Shown piece after piece: positions 1-7,572 of a DNA stretch of 64,000 bases. This stretch comes from Sphingopyxis sp. Lineage in GTDB: Bacteria; Pseudomonadota; Alphaproteobacteria; Sphingomonadales; Sphingomonadaceae. Within the stretch, counting starts at the first letter, position 1. Every line of letters begins with the position of its first letter. The position numbers were made by a program, and so were the translations under genes. The stretch lies in NCBI GenBank assembly GCA_030145715.1, contig JAIXHQ010000001.1, positions 1-64,000 of the forward strand. Reading direction: 5' to 3'. The notes under the pieces are model-generated. The model ran no database searches, had not been told where the DNA came from, and saw only the letters and a list, made by a program, of their open reading frames with translations.

Positions 1-83
1 TCCACAATTGCAGGCAGACAAAGGCGGTCGCTGGCAGCCAGCGAATGCCCTTAAACTAGCGGAAATCAGGGGTTTTTTCAACC

Positions 84-102
84 TTTGGCGACCTTCGCCA
101 AA
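84..102 (-). terminator. Stem-loop downstream of tRNA-Met
   Basis: A perfect 8-bp stem (TTTGGCGA / TCGCCAAA) with a 3-base loop lies 8 bases beyond the 3' end of the minus-strand tRNA. It is not followed directly by a U-run; on the minus strand the next bases are GGTTGAAAAAACC. It could be a 3' processing or termination structure for the tRNA, but this is only inferred from position. Confidence 0.35.
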
Positions 103-110
103 CAGAAAAT

Positions 111-187
111 TGGTAGCGGAGGAGGGACTCGAACCCCCGACACGCGGATTATGATTCCGCTGCTCTAACCAGCTGAGCTACTCCGCC
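111..187 (-). tRNA. tRNA-Met (anticodon CAT), probably elongator type
   Basis: On the minus strand the sequence folds as a 77-nt cloverleaf with the 3' CCA encoded. The acceptor stem is GGCGGAG / CTCCGCT (a G-U pair at 1-72), the discriminator is A, the D-arm contains AGCTCAGCTGGTTAGAGC, the anticodon loop is ATCATAA (anticodon CAT) and the T-arm contains GGTTCGAGTCC. The paired position 1 argues against initiator tRNA. A lysidine-modified Ile-CAT tRNA also carries CAT, but the body resembles alphaproteobacterial elongator tRNA-Met. Confidence 0.95.
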
Positions 188-249
188 CCGAAGGGGTCGC
201 CGCGACGGGCGAGCAGCGCCTATAGGCAGGGCTTTGCGCCCGGTCAATA

Positions 250-840
250 TCATGTACGCCCTCCATTGAAATTCCGTGTGAGCGCCGTTTGCCATGGGCC
301 GCCAAGATAGTGGTGGGCGGCCAGGCCGGTGATCGCCAGCCGACGCGGCGCGAACCCGGCGGACAGCGCGGCGATCAACGCCCTCGCCTCTGCCGCCGTC
401 ACCTTGTTCTGCACCGTGATGTGCAGCCGCGGCGTGCCCTGGTCCTGCAGCGTCAGCATCCCGGCGAAATGATCGGCGATGCGGCCGCGAATCCCGATGA
501 GGTCGGGACTGTCGATGCGAAAGGCGACCCCGCGCCCCAGCGAATAGACTTCGCGCAGATGTGCGGCCGGGGGTCCCATGTCGGCTGCGATCCGGCGAAA
601 GAGCCGGTCGAGTTCGTCCAGACAGGATGGCGGCAATTGGTGAAAAAGCGTGATATGCGCGGCGAGATGATTGCGATCGGGCGGAAAATGCGCCTGCCGC
701 AGCGTGTCGAAATAACGTTGGTCGGCCGCACCCATCGTCGCGGTCACGATGATGGGTACGGCGCCGGCGGCCCGGTCGGGAGGGGGGATGTCCGGGCCGC
801 CTATCGCAGGATCAGGCCGCTTGCGACAGCTTGCCTTCAT
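250..840 (-). CDS. 2'-5' RNA ligase (LigT/ThpR) family protein
   Basis: A 196-aa protein of the 2H phosphoesterase superfamily, whose members act on 2',5' or 2',3'-cyclic phosphodiester bonds in RNA or nucleotides. The two defining HxT/S-type motifs are visible: HITLFHQLP near residue 62 and HITVQNK near residue 141. The family core starts at about residue 29 (PIIVTATM), so the start must lie upstream of it; the ATG at 840 lies inside the end of the peroxiredoxin gene. The 29-bp same-strand overlap suggests translational coupling. The substrate cannot be read from sequence. The next feature downstream is the tRNA-Met gene. Confidence 0.85.
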   Translation of the reverse strand: MKASCRKRPDPAIGGPDIPPPDRAAGAVPIIVTATMGAADQRYFDTLRQAHFPPDRNHLAAHITLFHQLPPSCLDELDRLFRRIAADMGPPAAHLREVYSLGRGVAFRIDSPDLIGIRGRIADHFAGMLTLQDQGTPRLHITVQNKVTAAEARALIAALSAGFAPRRLAITGLAAHHYLGGPWQTALTRNFNGGRT

Positions 841-1372
841 ACGGGTTCGCCTTCACCCATTCGAGCGCCTTTTCAGGGGTCGATTCGACATAGGGATCGC
901 TGTCGGTGCCGATGTCGTTGATGCCGGGTTCGACGAACATCTGGACCACCACGCCGTCATCGACGATCGCGGTGTAGCGCCAGCTACGCATACCGAAGCC
1001 CAGGTGATCCTTGTTGATCAACATGCCCATGCGGCGCGTGAACGCGGCCGAACCGTCGGGAACCATCTTCACCTTTTCGACGCCGAGGCTCTTGCCCCAA
1101 TTATACATGACGAACGCGTCGTTGACGCTGATGCAGTGAATGTCGGCAACGCCGGCGGCAGCGAATTCGTCGTGAAGGCGTTCGAAACCCGGGCACTGTT
1201 CGTTCGAGCAGGTCGGGGTGTAAGCGCCGGGAAGGCCGAACAGCACATGGCGACCTTCGCCGAACAGATCGCCGGTGTCGACATCCTGCCAGCGGAAGGG
1301 ATTCGGACCATCGACCGTTTCGTCGCGGACGCGCGTCTTGAGCGTGACGGCGGGAACATTCTGATTAATCAT
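812..1372 (-). CDS. Peroxiredoxin (Prx5/type II family)
   Basis: A 186-aa cytosolic thiol peroxidase that reduces hydroperoxides. The peroxidatic site PGAYTPTC places the catalytic cysteine at residue 55 within the PxxxTxxC motif, with a second cysteine at residue 60 (SNEQC). The Arg-containing RSWRYTAIVDDG segment is typical of Prx5/PMP20 proteins. The ATG at 1372 (MINQNVPAV) is preceded by GAGAAAGG and gives the normal family length; a longer in-frame start at 1414 adds 14 residues without support. Its stop overlaps the start of the RNA ligase-like gene. Confidence 0.93.
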   Translation of the reverse strand: MINQNVPAVTLKTRVRDETVDGPNPFRWQDVDTGDLFGEGRHVLFGLPGAYTPTCSNEQCPGFERLHDEFAAAGVADIHCISVNDAFVMYNWGKSLGVEKVKMVPDGSAAFTRRMGMLINKDHLGFGMRSWRYTAIVDDGVVVQMFVEPGINDIGTDSDPYVESTPEKALEWVKANPYEGKLSQAA

Positions 1373-1537
1373 GGGAGAGCCTTTCTCTTTTTGGTTTCCT
1401 GCGCCTAAGCACATGAAAGGACGCGCGGGTCCAATCGATAAATTGGCAGAGGTTGATCGGATTTTTCAATCAGCCCGGCAGGCGCGTTCAACCGGCCGAT
1501 TCGGTCCCGGTGCCTGTCGTGCCCGCAAGGCCGGCGC

Positions 1538-2479
1538 CTACTCCATTTCCCCGCGGTCGCGGCGGAGCGCGTACCATTTCTGCACATTGGCATTATGTTC
1601 GGACAGCGTCCGCGCAAACACATGGCCGCCGTCGCCCTTGGCAACGAAGAACAGATAATCGGTTGCCTCCGGATCCAGCACGGCGGCGATCGATGCCTTG
1701 CCGGGATTGGCGATCGGTCCGCGCGGCAGCCCGGTCATGCTGTAGGTGTTGTAACCGTTCACCGCCTGGATTTCAGAGCGCAGGATACGGCGGCCGAGCG
1801 GCTTGCCCTTGGTGATCGGATAGATGATCGTCGGATCGGCCTGAAGCTTCATGCCGACCGCGAGCCGGTTGGTATAGACGCCCGCGACCGTGCGGCGTTC
1901 GGCGGCGACGGCGGTTTCCTTTTCGACGATCGATGCGAGCGTCATTGCCTCGTTGCGATTCTGGACCGCGCTGCGCGGGCTTCGCTTTTTCCATAGCTCG
2001 TTGAATGCCTTGTCCATCGCGGACTGCATCCGTTTGACGACGGCGGCGCGGCTTTCGCCCGTGGTAAAGGCATAGCTGTCGGGCAGGACGCTGCCTTCGG
2101 CTGGGACCGGGATGTCGCCCTTCAGCCGTTTTTCGGCCATCAGCCGGTCCCACACCATGATCGACGGCATTCCTTCGGGGATCATGACCATCCGCTGGAT
2201 CGTCTTGCCCGACTGGAAAAGCGTCAGGATGTCGCCCGCATCCATCCCCTTTTCGATCTTATACTCGCCCGGCTTGATCGGATCGTCCGATCCAAAGAAG
2301 CGCGCTTCGTTGCGAAAGCTGGATGCGGAGACCAGCCCGGCGGATTCGAGAATCTCGCCCGCCCGGGCGATGCTCGCGCCCGGCGGCACGACGATTTCGG
2401 CGTCCTGCGGCGCCCCGCCCGAACAGGCGGCAAGCAGCAGAGCCGGGATCGCGATCGTCAGCCAGCGGAACAGATGCAC
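1538..2479 (-). CDS. mltG: Endolytic murein transglycosylase MltG (YceG-like)
   Basis: A 313-aa enzyme that cuts nascent glycan strands and helps set their length. The YceG fold is clear: the PPGASIARAGEILESAGL LysM-like segment, PEGMPSIMVWDRL, EGSVLPDSYAF, the catalytic glutamate in LASIVEKET, LQADPTIIYP, YNTYSMTGLPRGPIANPG and the C-terminal YLFFVAKGDGGHVF. I chose the GTG at 2479 because AGGGAG sits 7 bases upstream; the in-frame ATG at 2524 has no ribosome site. With this start the N-terminus is a short hydrophobic stretch ending in LLLAAC, which looks like a lipoprotein signal rather than the usual transmembrane anchor. It follows acpP-fabF, as in many proteobacteria. Confidence 0.93.
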   Translation of the reverse strand: MHLFRWLTIAIPALLLAACSGGAPQDAEIVVPPGASIARAGEILESAGLVSASSFRNEARFFGSDDPIKPGEYKIEKGMDAGDILTLFQSGKTIQRMVMIPEGMPSIMVWDRLMAEKRLKGDIPVPAEGSVLPDSYAFTTGESRAAVVKRMQSAMDKAFNELWKKRSPRSAVQNRNEAMTLASIVEKETAVAAERRTVAGVYTNRLAVGMKLQADPTIIYPITKGKPLGRRILRSEIQAVNGYNTYSMTGLPRGPIANPGKASIAAVLDPEATDYLFFVAKGDGGHVFARTLSEHNANVQKWYALRRDRGEME

Positions 2480-2733
2480 GAGATTCTCCCTATCCGGCGC
2501 CTTAAAGAGACAAAAGACACGCATGAGCGCGTCGAAAATGTCTCCTTTGTCGCCTTATGCCGGGGCGGGGCGACACGGGTGATAGAGCATGGCGGCGTAA
2601 TGTAGGAAAGGCTTTTCATCGCCCCCCAGCGAAGGGACCGAACCGGCGACCATCCGCACCGGGCGAAGGGGCGATAAGCAGACGCCGCTCGCCCGACTCA
2701 CCTGCCCCATCGCTTCGCCGCCGGACGGAAAAA

Positions 2734-3996
2734 TCAGTCTTCGACCGCCTTGACGATGACGCTGGCGTTCGTGCCGCCAAAGCCGAAGCTGTTGTTCAGC
2801 GCCGCCTTTACCGGCCGCTTCCGTGCCTTATGCGGGACCAGGTCGACGCCTTCTGTCCCTTCATCGGGATTGTCGAGGTTGAGGGTCGGCGGGACGATCT
2901 GGTCGCGGATCGACAGGATGCAAAAGATCGTTTCGACCGCGCCGGCCCCGCCCAGCAGATGGCCGATGGCCGACTTGGTCGAACTCATCGACACATTCGC
3001 GATGTCGTCGCCGAACAGACGCTTCACAGCGCCCAGTTCGATGGTGTCGGCCATCGTCGAGGTGCCGTGCGCGTTGATATAGTCGATGTCGGCGGGGGTC
3101 ATGCCCGCCTTTTTCAACGCCATTTCCATCGACCGGAACGCGCCCGACCCGTCGGGATGCGGCGCCGTCACATGATAGGCATCGCCCGACAGGCCGTAAC
3201 CGACGACCTCGGCATAGATTTTTGCGCCGCGCGCCTTGGCATGTTCATATTCCTCAAGCACGACGACGCCCGCGCCTTCGCCCATCACGAAACCGTCGCG
3301 ATCCTTGTCATAGGGGCGGCTCGCGGCCTCCGGGCGGTCGTTATAGCTTGTGTTGAGCGCGCGCGCCTGGGCGAAACCGGCGATGCCGATCGGACACACG
3401 GTCGATTCTGCGCCGCCCGCGAGCATGATGTCGGCATCGTCGTCGCGGATCATCCGCGCCGCATCGCCGATCGAATGCGCGCCGGTCGAACAGGCGGTGA
3501 CGACCGCGTGGTTCGGACCCTGAAGGCCGTATTTGATGCTGACCTGACCCGAAATCAGGTTGATGAGCCGTCCATGGACGAAGTGCGGCGACACGCGGCC
3601 GGGGCCTTTTTCGGCGAGCAGCAGGCTTTCGCTCTCGATACCCGGCAGGCCGCCGATGCCCGAACCGATCGAGCAACCGGCGCGCAGTTTCATCGCGTCG
3701 GTCATATCCTCAAGTCCCGCATCTTCGATCGCCTGTCCGGCGGCGTCGATGCCATAGATGATGAAAGGATCGACCTGACGCTGCACCTTGTGGTCGACGC
3801 GCTTGCCGGGGTCGAAACCATATTCATGGTCGGGGCCCTTGACCTCGCACGCGATCGTGCATTTCTGGTCCGACGCGTCGAAATGGGTGATCGTGCCCGC
3901 GCCCGACTTGCTCGCAAGCAAATTCGCCCATGTGGTTTCCACATCGGCGCCCAGCGGCGTCACCAAACCCAAACCCGTCACCACAACCCGGCGCAT
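2734..3996 (-). CDS. fabF: 3-oxoacyl-ACP synthase II (FabF)
   Basis: KAS II condenses malonyl-ACP with acyl-ACP in type II fatty acid elongation in the cytosol. The 420-aa protein has the full thiolase fold with catalytic Cys169 (VVTACSTGAHS), His310 (NAHGTST), Lys341 and His346 (SSTKSAIGHLLGGAG). Three in-frame ATGs lie within 15 bases. The one at 3996 is preferred because AAAGGA sits 6 bases upstream and the protein then begins MRRVVVTGLGLVTPLG as usual. It lies downstream of acpP, separated by a strong terminator, so it may have partial or separate expression. Confidence 0.97.
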   Translation of the reverse strand: MRRVVVTGLGLVTPLGADVETTWANLLASKSGAGTITHFDASDQKCTIACEVKGPDHEYGFDPGKRVDHKVQRQVDPFIIYGIDAAGQAIEDAGLEDMTDAMKLRAGCSIGSGIGGLPGIESESLLLAEKGPGRVSPHFVHGRLINLISGQVSIKYGLQGPNHAVVTACSTGAHSIGDAARMIRDDDADIMLAGGAESTVCPIGIAGFAQARALNTSYNDRPEAASRPYDKDRDGFVMGEGAGVVVLEEYEHAKARGAKIYAEVVGYGLSGDAYHVTAPHPDGSGAFRSMEMALKKAGMTPADIDYINAHGTSTMADTIELGAVKRLFGDDIANVSMSSTKSAIGHLLGGAGAVETIFCILSIRDQIVPPTLNLDNPDEGTEGVDLVPHKARKRPVKAALNNSFGFGGTNASVIVKAVED

Positions 3997-4077
3997 AGTC
4001 ATTCCTTTCATCGGTCCCTGCCCCCGCAGGAACCCGCATCATCATCATCGGCGCGCTTTTAGCGGAGCCGCGCGCAT

Positions 4078-4124
4078 AAAAAAGCTCCCCGGCCACTGCG
4101 CGCGAGCGCTCGAGACCGGGGAGC
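4078..4124 (-). terminator. Rho-independent terminator after acpP
   Basis: Read on the minus strand, GCTCCCCGG pairs perfectly with CCGGGGAGC (9 bp, GC-rich) around a 23-base loop and is followed immediately by TTTTTT. It lies between the acpP stop and the fabF start, so it should end or reduce acpP transcription before fabF. This fits the general need for far more ACP than KAS II. Confidence 0.85.
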
Positions 4125-4179
4125 CGGAAATGCGTGGACGGCGTCGCCGCCGCATCCGGCTAGGCCGGACCGCAGGGCG

Positions 4180-4416
4180 TTAGCCCTTGTTCGCTTCGAT
4201 ATAGTCGATCGCGTCCTTGACGGTGGCGATCTTTTCCGCCGCATCGTCGGGGATTTCGACGCCGAATTCTTCTTCGAACGCCATCACCAGTTCGACGATG
4301 TCGAGGCTGTCGGCGCCCAGATCGTCGATGAAGCTCGCTTCTTCGGTGACCTTGTCGGCTTCGACGCCCAGATGTTCGACGACGATCTTTTTAACCTTTT
4401 CGGCCGAATCGCTCAT
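4180..4416 (-). CDS. acpP: Acyl carrier protein
   Basis: A 78-aa acidic carrier that holds growing acyl chains on 4'-phosphopantetheine. The attachment serine lies in [14 protein letters not shown] (Ser about residue 37), and the helix II-III region is typical ([16 protein letters not shown]). The ATG at 4416 ([10 protein letters not shown]) is preceded by AAAAGGA at good spacing; the open frame extends upstream to 4500 without a plausible ribosome site. Followed by a strong terminator, then fabF and mltG on the same strand. Confidence 0.97.
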   Translation of the reverse strand: MSDSAEKVKKIVVEHLGVEADKVTEEASFIDDLGADSLDIVELVMAFEEEFGVEIPDDAAEKIATVKDAIDYIEANKG

Positions 4417-4617
4417 GCACAGTTCCTTTTTTCTAACTATGTCGTGAATGTTGAAAATTGCCCTAGTGCCCGTGGACGGGGCTGGCAAGAGGGCTGGCAC
4501 CGGCGGTGCGGCGAAGCGCCGTGTCGGCCAAACTCCTCTACACCGCTATTCGTCGACCCTGTCCCTTTTCGCCCCTGCGGCACATGCGTCATGAAATAGG
4601 CACCGCCCTACCCGCGT

Positions 4618-6381
4618 TCAAGGCCGGTCGGACGGCGCCGGAACGACGCCCGAGGCGCGAAGCGCGGCGGACGCGCGCTGGATGACCGTCGGCGTGATGA
4701 TAAAGCGGGCGAGTACCGTTTCGGGCGCGGCATTGGCGGGCTGGCGCGTATAGGCGATCAGCCGCTGCCATTGCGCCCGCGCCTCCGGCAATTTGTCCGA
4801 CCGCGCCAATATGATGGCGCGCACCATCATATATTGCGGCTCCATGCTGCTGGGTGAAGGAATCCGGTCGAGCACCGACTGCGCTTCATCCTGATCGCCG
4901 CGCTGGGATACGATATATGCCAGCGTGACCGCCGGGACGCCCGGATAGGATGCGTCGAGCGCGAGCGATCGCCGGAGCAGGGCCTCGCCCCTGTCCGCAT
5001 CGCCGCACATCACCTTGAACAGGCCCATAAATCCCGAAATGTCGGCGTCATAGGGATTGAGCGCCAGCGCGCCGTCACCCATCGCGTTGCCGCCGCGACA
5101 ATTGCCCGCATAGTAATTCGCCCGCGCCATCGCGAACAGGCCCGACGATGAATTGGGGCTGCTCTCATAGGATTTTTGCGCCAGCGCGCGCGCCTCGGCA
5201 AAGGCTTCGCGGCCGGCGGCGGTCCCGCGCTGAGACTGCCAGACGGCGTAACGAAGCAACGACAGGGCGGTCAGCGCGACCGGATCACGCGGGGCATCCT
5301 CCACCGTCGCGCGCAGGCATCTGTCGATCTGACCGACGGCGAGCTTGTTGCGCATCAGCCGCATCCGGTTGAATTGCGCAAGACAGGGATAGCCGGGAGA
5401 GAAATTGTCCGGCTGACGCTGAACCTGATCGCGAACGATCACGCCATAATCGCCGGCGATCTGCGCGATGACGGGTTCGAGCGCGGCAAATTCGGGAATT
5501 TCTTCGTCGGTCATGCGAAGCTGCTGCGACCATATGGCGCGCTGGTCGGCGACGCGGTTGAGGACGAGCGTGACATCGACCGGACCTTCGCGCGTCCGCA
5601 CCAGCGACGTGTCGAGCCGGTAGTCACCCGCCGCTGCGGCGGTGCTGCCGGGCGCTTTCGAACTCAAGAGGTCGACAAGGTCAAAGCGGCGCAGTCCATC
5701 GCGCAGCTTGCCGTCGAGCGCGCGGGCCAATGCGCGCGACTGGGGCGAATTGCCGGCGGCGGGGGCGCTGAGCTCCAGCAGCGGGCCAGGCACTGGCGCA
5801 CCCGCGAACAGGCGTTCGGGCCCGCCGCGCACCATCCACAGCGCCAGCAGCGCCGCCGCGACGAGTGCGATAGCGACGATCCAGCGGCCATAATGCGGGG
5901 GGGTGTGGGCCGGTCGCCCTGCGACGCGGGCGGGCGGCGCACCAACGGCATCGATCGGCGCTTCCACAGCCTTGACGTCATCCTCCCCGCCCGATGCGTC
6001 GGCCGACCGCGGTGGCGGAGCCGATCGATGCTGGACGACGACCTCATAACTGCCCTGCGGCACGCGCAGGCGGTGAACCCATGCCGTGTCGTTATAATAG
6101 CGATCGAGCAGGGTGCGCAGCCGCCCCACCATGACGCGCGGATAGCTGTCGAGCGCGGGGTCGAAATCCTCGCTGCGGCCCAGCGCCTCTGTCGCGATCG
6201 CATAGGCCTTGGGTGCGCTGCGCCCGCCGCGCAAACGATGTTCGACAAGGAATTGCAGCAGCCGCGACAGCACCGGCGAACGGACGAACAGCGGAGAGCC
6301 GAGCAGGCGCTCCAGCTCTTGCGCAATAATCCTGTCGGTTTCACCCGGAGTCGGCGTCTCGTTCGCTTTCGCGTGATCCAT
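4618..6381 (-). CDS. Membrane-anchored winged-helix-like / TPR protein
   Basis: A 587-aa protein in three parts. Residues about 25-115 match the N-terminal domain found on many CadC-like regulators and 'adenylate cyclase'-annotated proteins: SPVLSRLLQFLVEH, K-x-YAIATEALGR, EDFDPALDSYPRVMVGRLR and a PQGSYEVVV end. A Pro/Ala-rich linker leads to one transmembrane helix (about 167-184). The remaining 400 residues form a soluble, alpha-helical, TPR-like region (ALNPYDADISGFMG, RSLALDASYPGVPA). By topology the N-terminal domain is cytosolic and the TPR part periplasmic, so it could sense an envelope signal and bind DNA. DNA binding and targets are inferred only. It stands alone, with a palindrome upstream. 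Confidence 0.7.
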   Translation of the reverse strand: MDHAKANETPTPGETDRIIAQELERLLGSPLFVRSPVLSRLLQFLVEHRLRGGRSAPKAYAIATEALGRSEDFDPALDSYPRVMVGRLRTLLDRYYNDTAWVHRLRVPQGSYEVVVQHRSAPPPRSADASGGEDDVKAVEAPIDAVGAPPARVAGRPAHTPPHYGRWIVAIALVAAALLALWMVRGGPERLFAGAPVPGPLLELSAPAAGNSPQSRALARALDGKLRDGLRRFDLVDLLSSKAPGSTAAAAGDYRLDTSLVRTREGPVDVTLVLNRVADQRAIWSQQLRMTDEEIPEFAALEPVIAQIAGDYGVIVRDQVQRQPDNFSPGYPCLAQFNRMRLMRNKLAVGQIDRCLRATVEDAPRDPVALTALSLLRYAVWQSQRGTAAGREAFAEARALAQKSYESSPNSSSGLFAMARANYYAGNCRGGNAMGDGALALNPYDADISGFMGLFKVMCGDADRGEALLRRSLALDASYPGVPAVTLAYIVSQRGDQDEAQSVLDRIPSPSSMEPQYMMVRAIILARSDKLPEARAQWQRLIAYTRQPANAAPETVLARFIITPTVIQRASAALRASGVVPAPSDRP

Positions 6382-6898
6382 GCTATCCTCTAATCCCCCC
6401 TGTCGGGCGGTGTGATAGATACGCCAATCACCATTTGCGACCAGCCATTGTTACTTCCACGTTACGGTAACAAGCGACCTGGGCATCATATCAGAAGAAA
6501 TCTTCCTAGCCAATCCGCGCAGAAAAGCGCGAAACGAGGTTAAATATTGGTTAGCGGATAGCGACATACCGCGATGTGACCCCTTGTAACTGCCGCTGTC
6601 GCGAAACTCTGTCATTCTCTCATCATCGCGACGTTCCAGTAATGGCGCGGTGTTGAAGCCGGTAGGCGAATGGTGCGAGCTGGTCCCTGGCACCTTTCAA
6701 CCCCCCTCCGGCTTCATTCCAAGACTTCGCCGGGCGGCCCGACAGCCCCACCTGTCCGCCCGCCCGGCAAGTCGACCACTCTCTCCTCCCCCGCCCGTCC
6801 GTGCCCATCATAGCCCATCGGCGAACCGCCGCCGGAGCGAGTTCAGCATGTGCGGCCGCATTTCGCCTACGCTGCCGGTCCGTAAGCCGCTGCCCCGC
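6382..6898. other. Gene-free region upstream of the winged-helix/TPR gene
   Basis: No convincing gene. The first about 230 bases are relatively AT-rich and should hold the promoter of the minus-strand winged-helix/TPR gene; they include the inverted repeat at 6448-6473. The stretch about 6690-6810 is pyrimidine-rich on the plus strand. An open frame on the minus strand (6623-6979) runs into the neighbouring gene's 3' end without a ribosome site and is not called. Confidence 0.5.
6448..6473. promoter_or_regulatory. Inverted repeat, possible operator
   Basis: TTGTTAC and GTAACAA are perfect 7-bp arms separated by 12 bases, and the spacer contains GTTACG, forming a nested GTTAC-G-GTAAC palindrome. 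It lies 67 bases upstream of the winged-helix/TPR protein start, where an autoregulatory site would be expected. No binding data can be inferred from sequence. Confidence 0.4.
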
Positions 6899-6929
6899 AA
6901 AAAGGGGCGCCGGTGTAAACCGACGCCCC
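6899..6929 (-). terminator. Rho-independent terminator of the DUF3617-like lipoprotein gene
   Basis: On the minus strand GGGGCG-T-CGGT pairs with ACCG-G-CGCCCC around a TTAC loop (one internal mismatch), followed by TTTTT. It begins 25 bases after the stop codon at 6955, so it closes the single-gene unit. Confidence 0.85.
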
Positions 6930-6954
6930 ATCATGAGCTGGAAAATATAAGGGG

Positions 6955-7470
6955 TCAGGTCGTTGCCGGAGCCTTGCACGGGCCGGTGTGGGTGCTGGTC
7001 ATCTGCATGACCATTTCCATGTCGCCGCCCGTCGGAACCTTGCCCTTGGTCGTGATCGTCACGTCATTCTTTTTCGCCGCCATCGTGCCCACCATCGTCA
7101 TCTCGACGGTCTGGCCGTTCGCGGTGCAAGTGCCGGCGACGTCGATCTTGCCGCCCGCAATTTCCTTTTTCGCCCATTTGCATTCGCCGCCATTGCCAGG
7201 CCCCTTGGCGAGTTCAGCGGCAATATCTTCCTTGTCGACCTGTTCCTGCGTGAAGCACTGGTCCTGCCCGCTGGCGCCTTCCATCATCTTTGCCATGCCG
7301 TCCTTCATTTCGGGCGGCATGCCGGGAACTTCGAACTTCACCAGTTTGATGTCGGTTTTCCAGTTGCCGGCCTCGCGCTTTACCGGACCGCTGGCGGCGT
7401 TGTCGGTCTTGCCGCAACCCGATAGGGCGACGAGCGCGCCGATGGCGGCAACCGTCAGAAACTTCTTCAT
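6955..7470 (-). CDS. DUF3617-like lipoprotein
   Basis: A 171-aa exported protein of unknown function. The ATG at 7470 (MKKFLTVAAIG) follows AGGAGG at 8 bases; an upstream in-frame start at 7527 lacks this. The signal peptide ends in the lipobox LSGC, so the mature protein should be lipidated. The mature part shows the DUF3617 pattern: GNWKTDIKLVKFEVPGMPPEM, a DQCFTQEQV motif, GGECKWAKKEIAGGKID, GTCTANGQT and the final CKAPA, with several paired cysteines. Met-rich segments are notable. It is divergent from uvrB and has its own terminator, so it is probably monocistronic. Confidence 0.85.
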   Translation of the reverse strand: MKKFLTVAAIGALVALSGCGKTDNAASGPVKREAGNWKTDIKLVKFEVPGMPPEMKDGMAKMMEGASGQDQCFTQEQVDKEDIAAELAKGPGNGGECKWAKKEIAGGKIDVAGTCTANGQTVEMTMVGTMAAKKNDVTITTKGKVPTGGDMEMVMQMTSTHTGPCKAPATT

Positions 7471-7572
7471 AAAATCATCCTCCTGTTGGGCAGATGGGGT
7501 ATCCCCCATGCGGCTGTCCGCGTGCAACCATTATAATTGTCGTTGGCCCCAATCGATACCATATTGGCGACG

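Noticed and set aside
2598-2612. The 15-mer TAATGTAGGAAAGGC, found again in reverse orientation at 11626-11640, both in intergenic DNA
   Set aside because: Several shared 15-mers are expected by chance in 64 kb when both strands are counted, and the flanks do not match.
6623-6979. A 118-codon minus-strand frame in the gap before the DUF3617-like gene
   Set aside because: It overlaps the end of the lipoprotein gene and its terminator, has no ribosome site and no recognisable domain.
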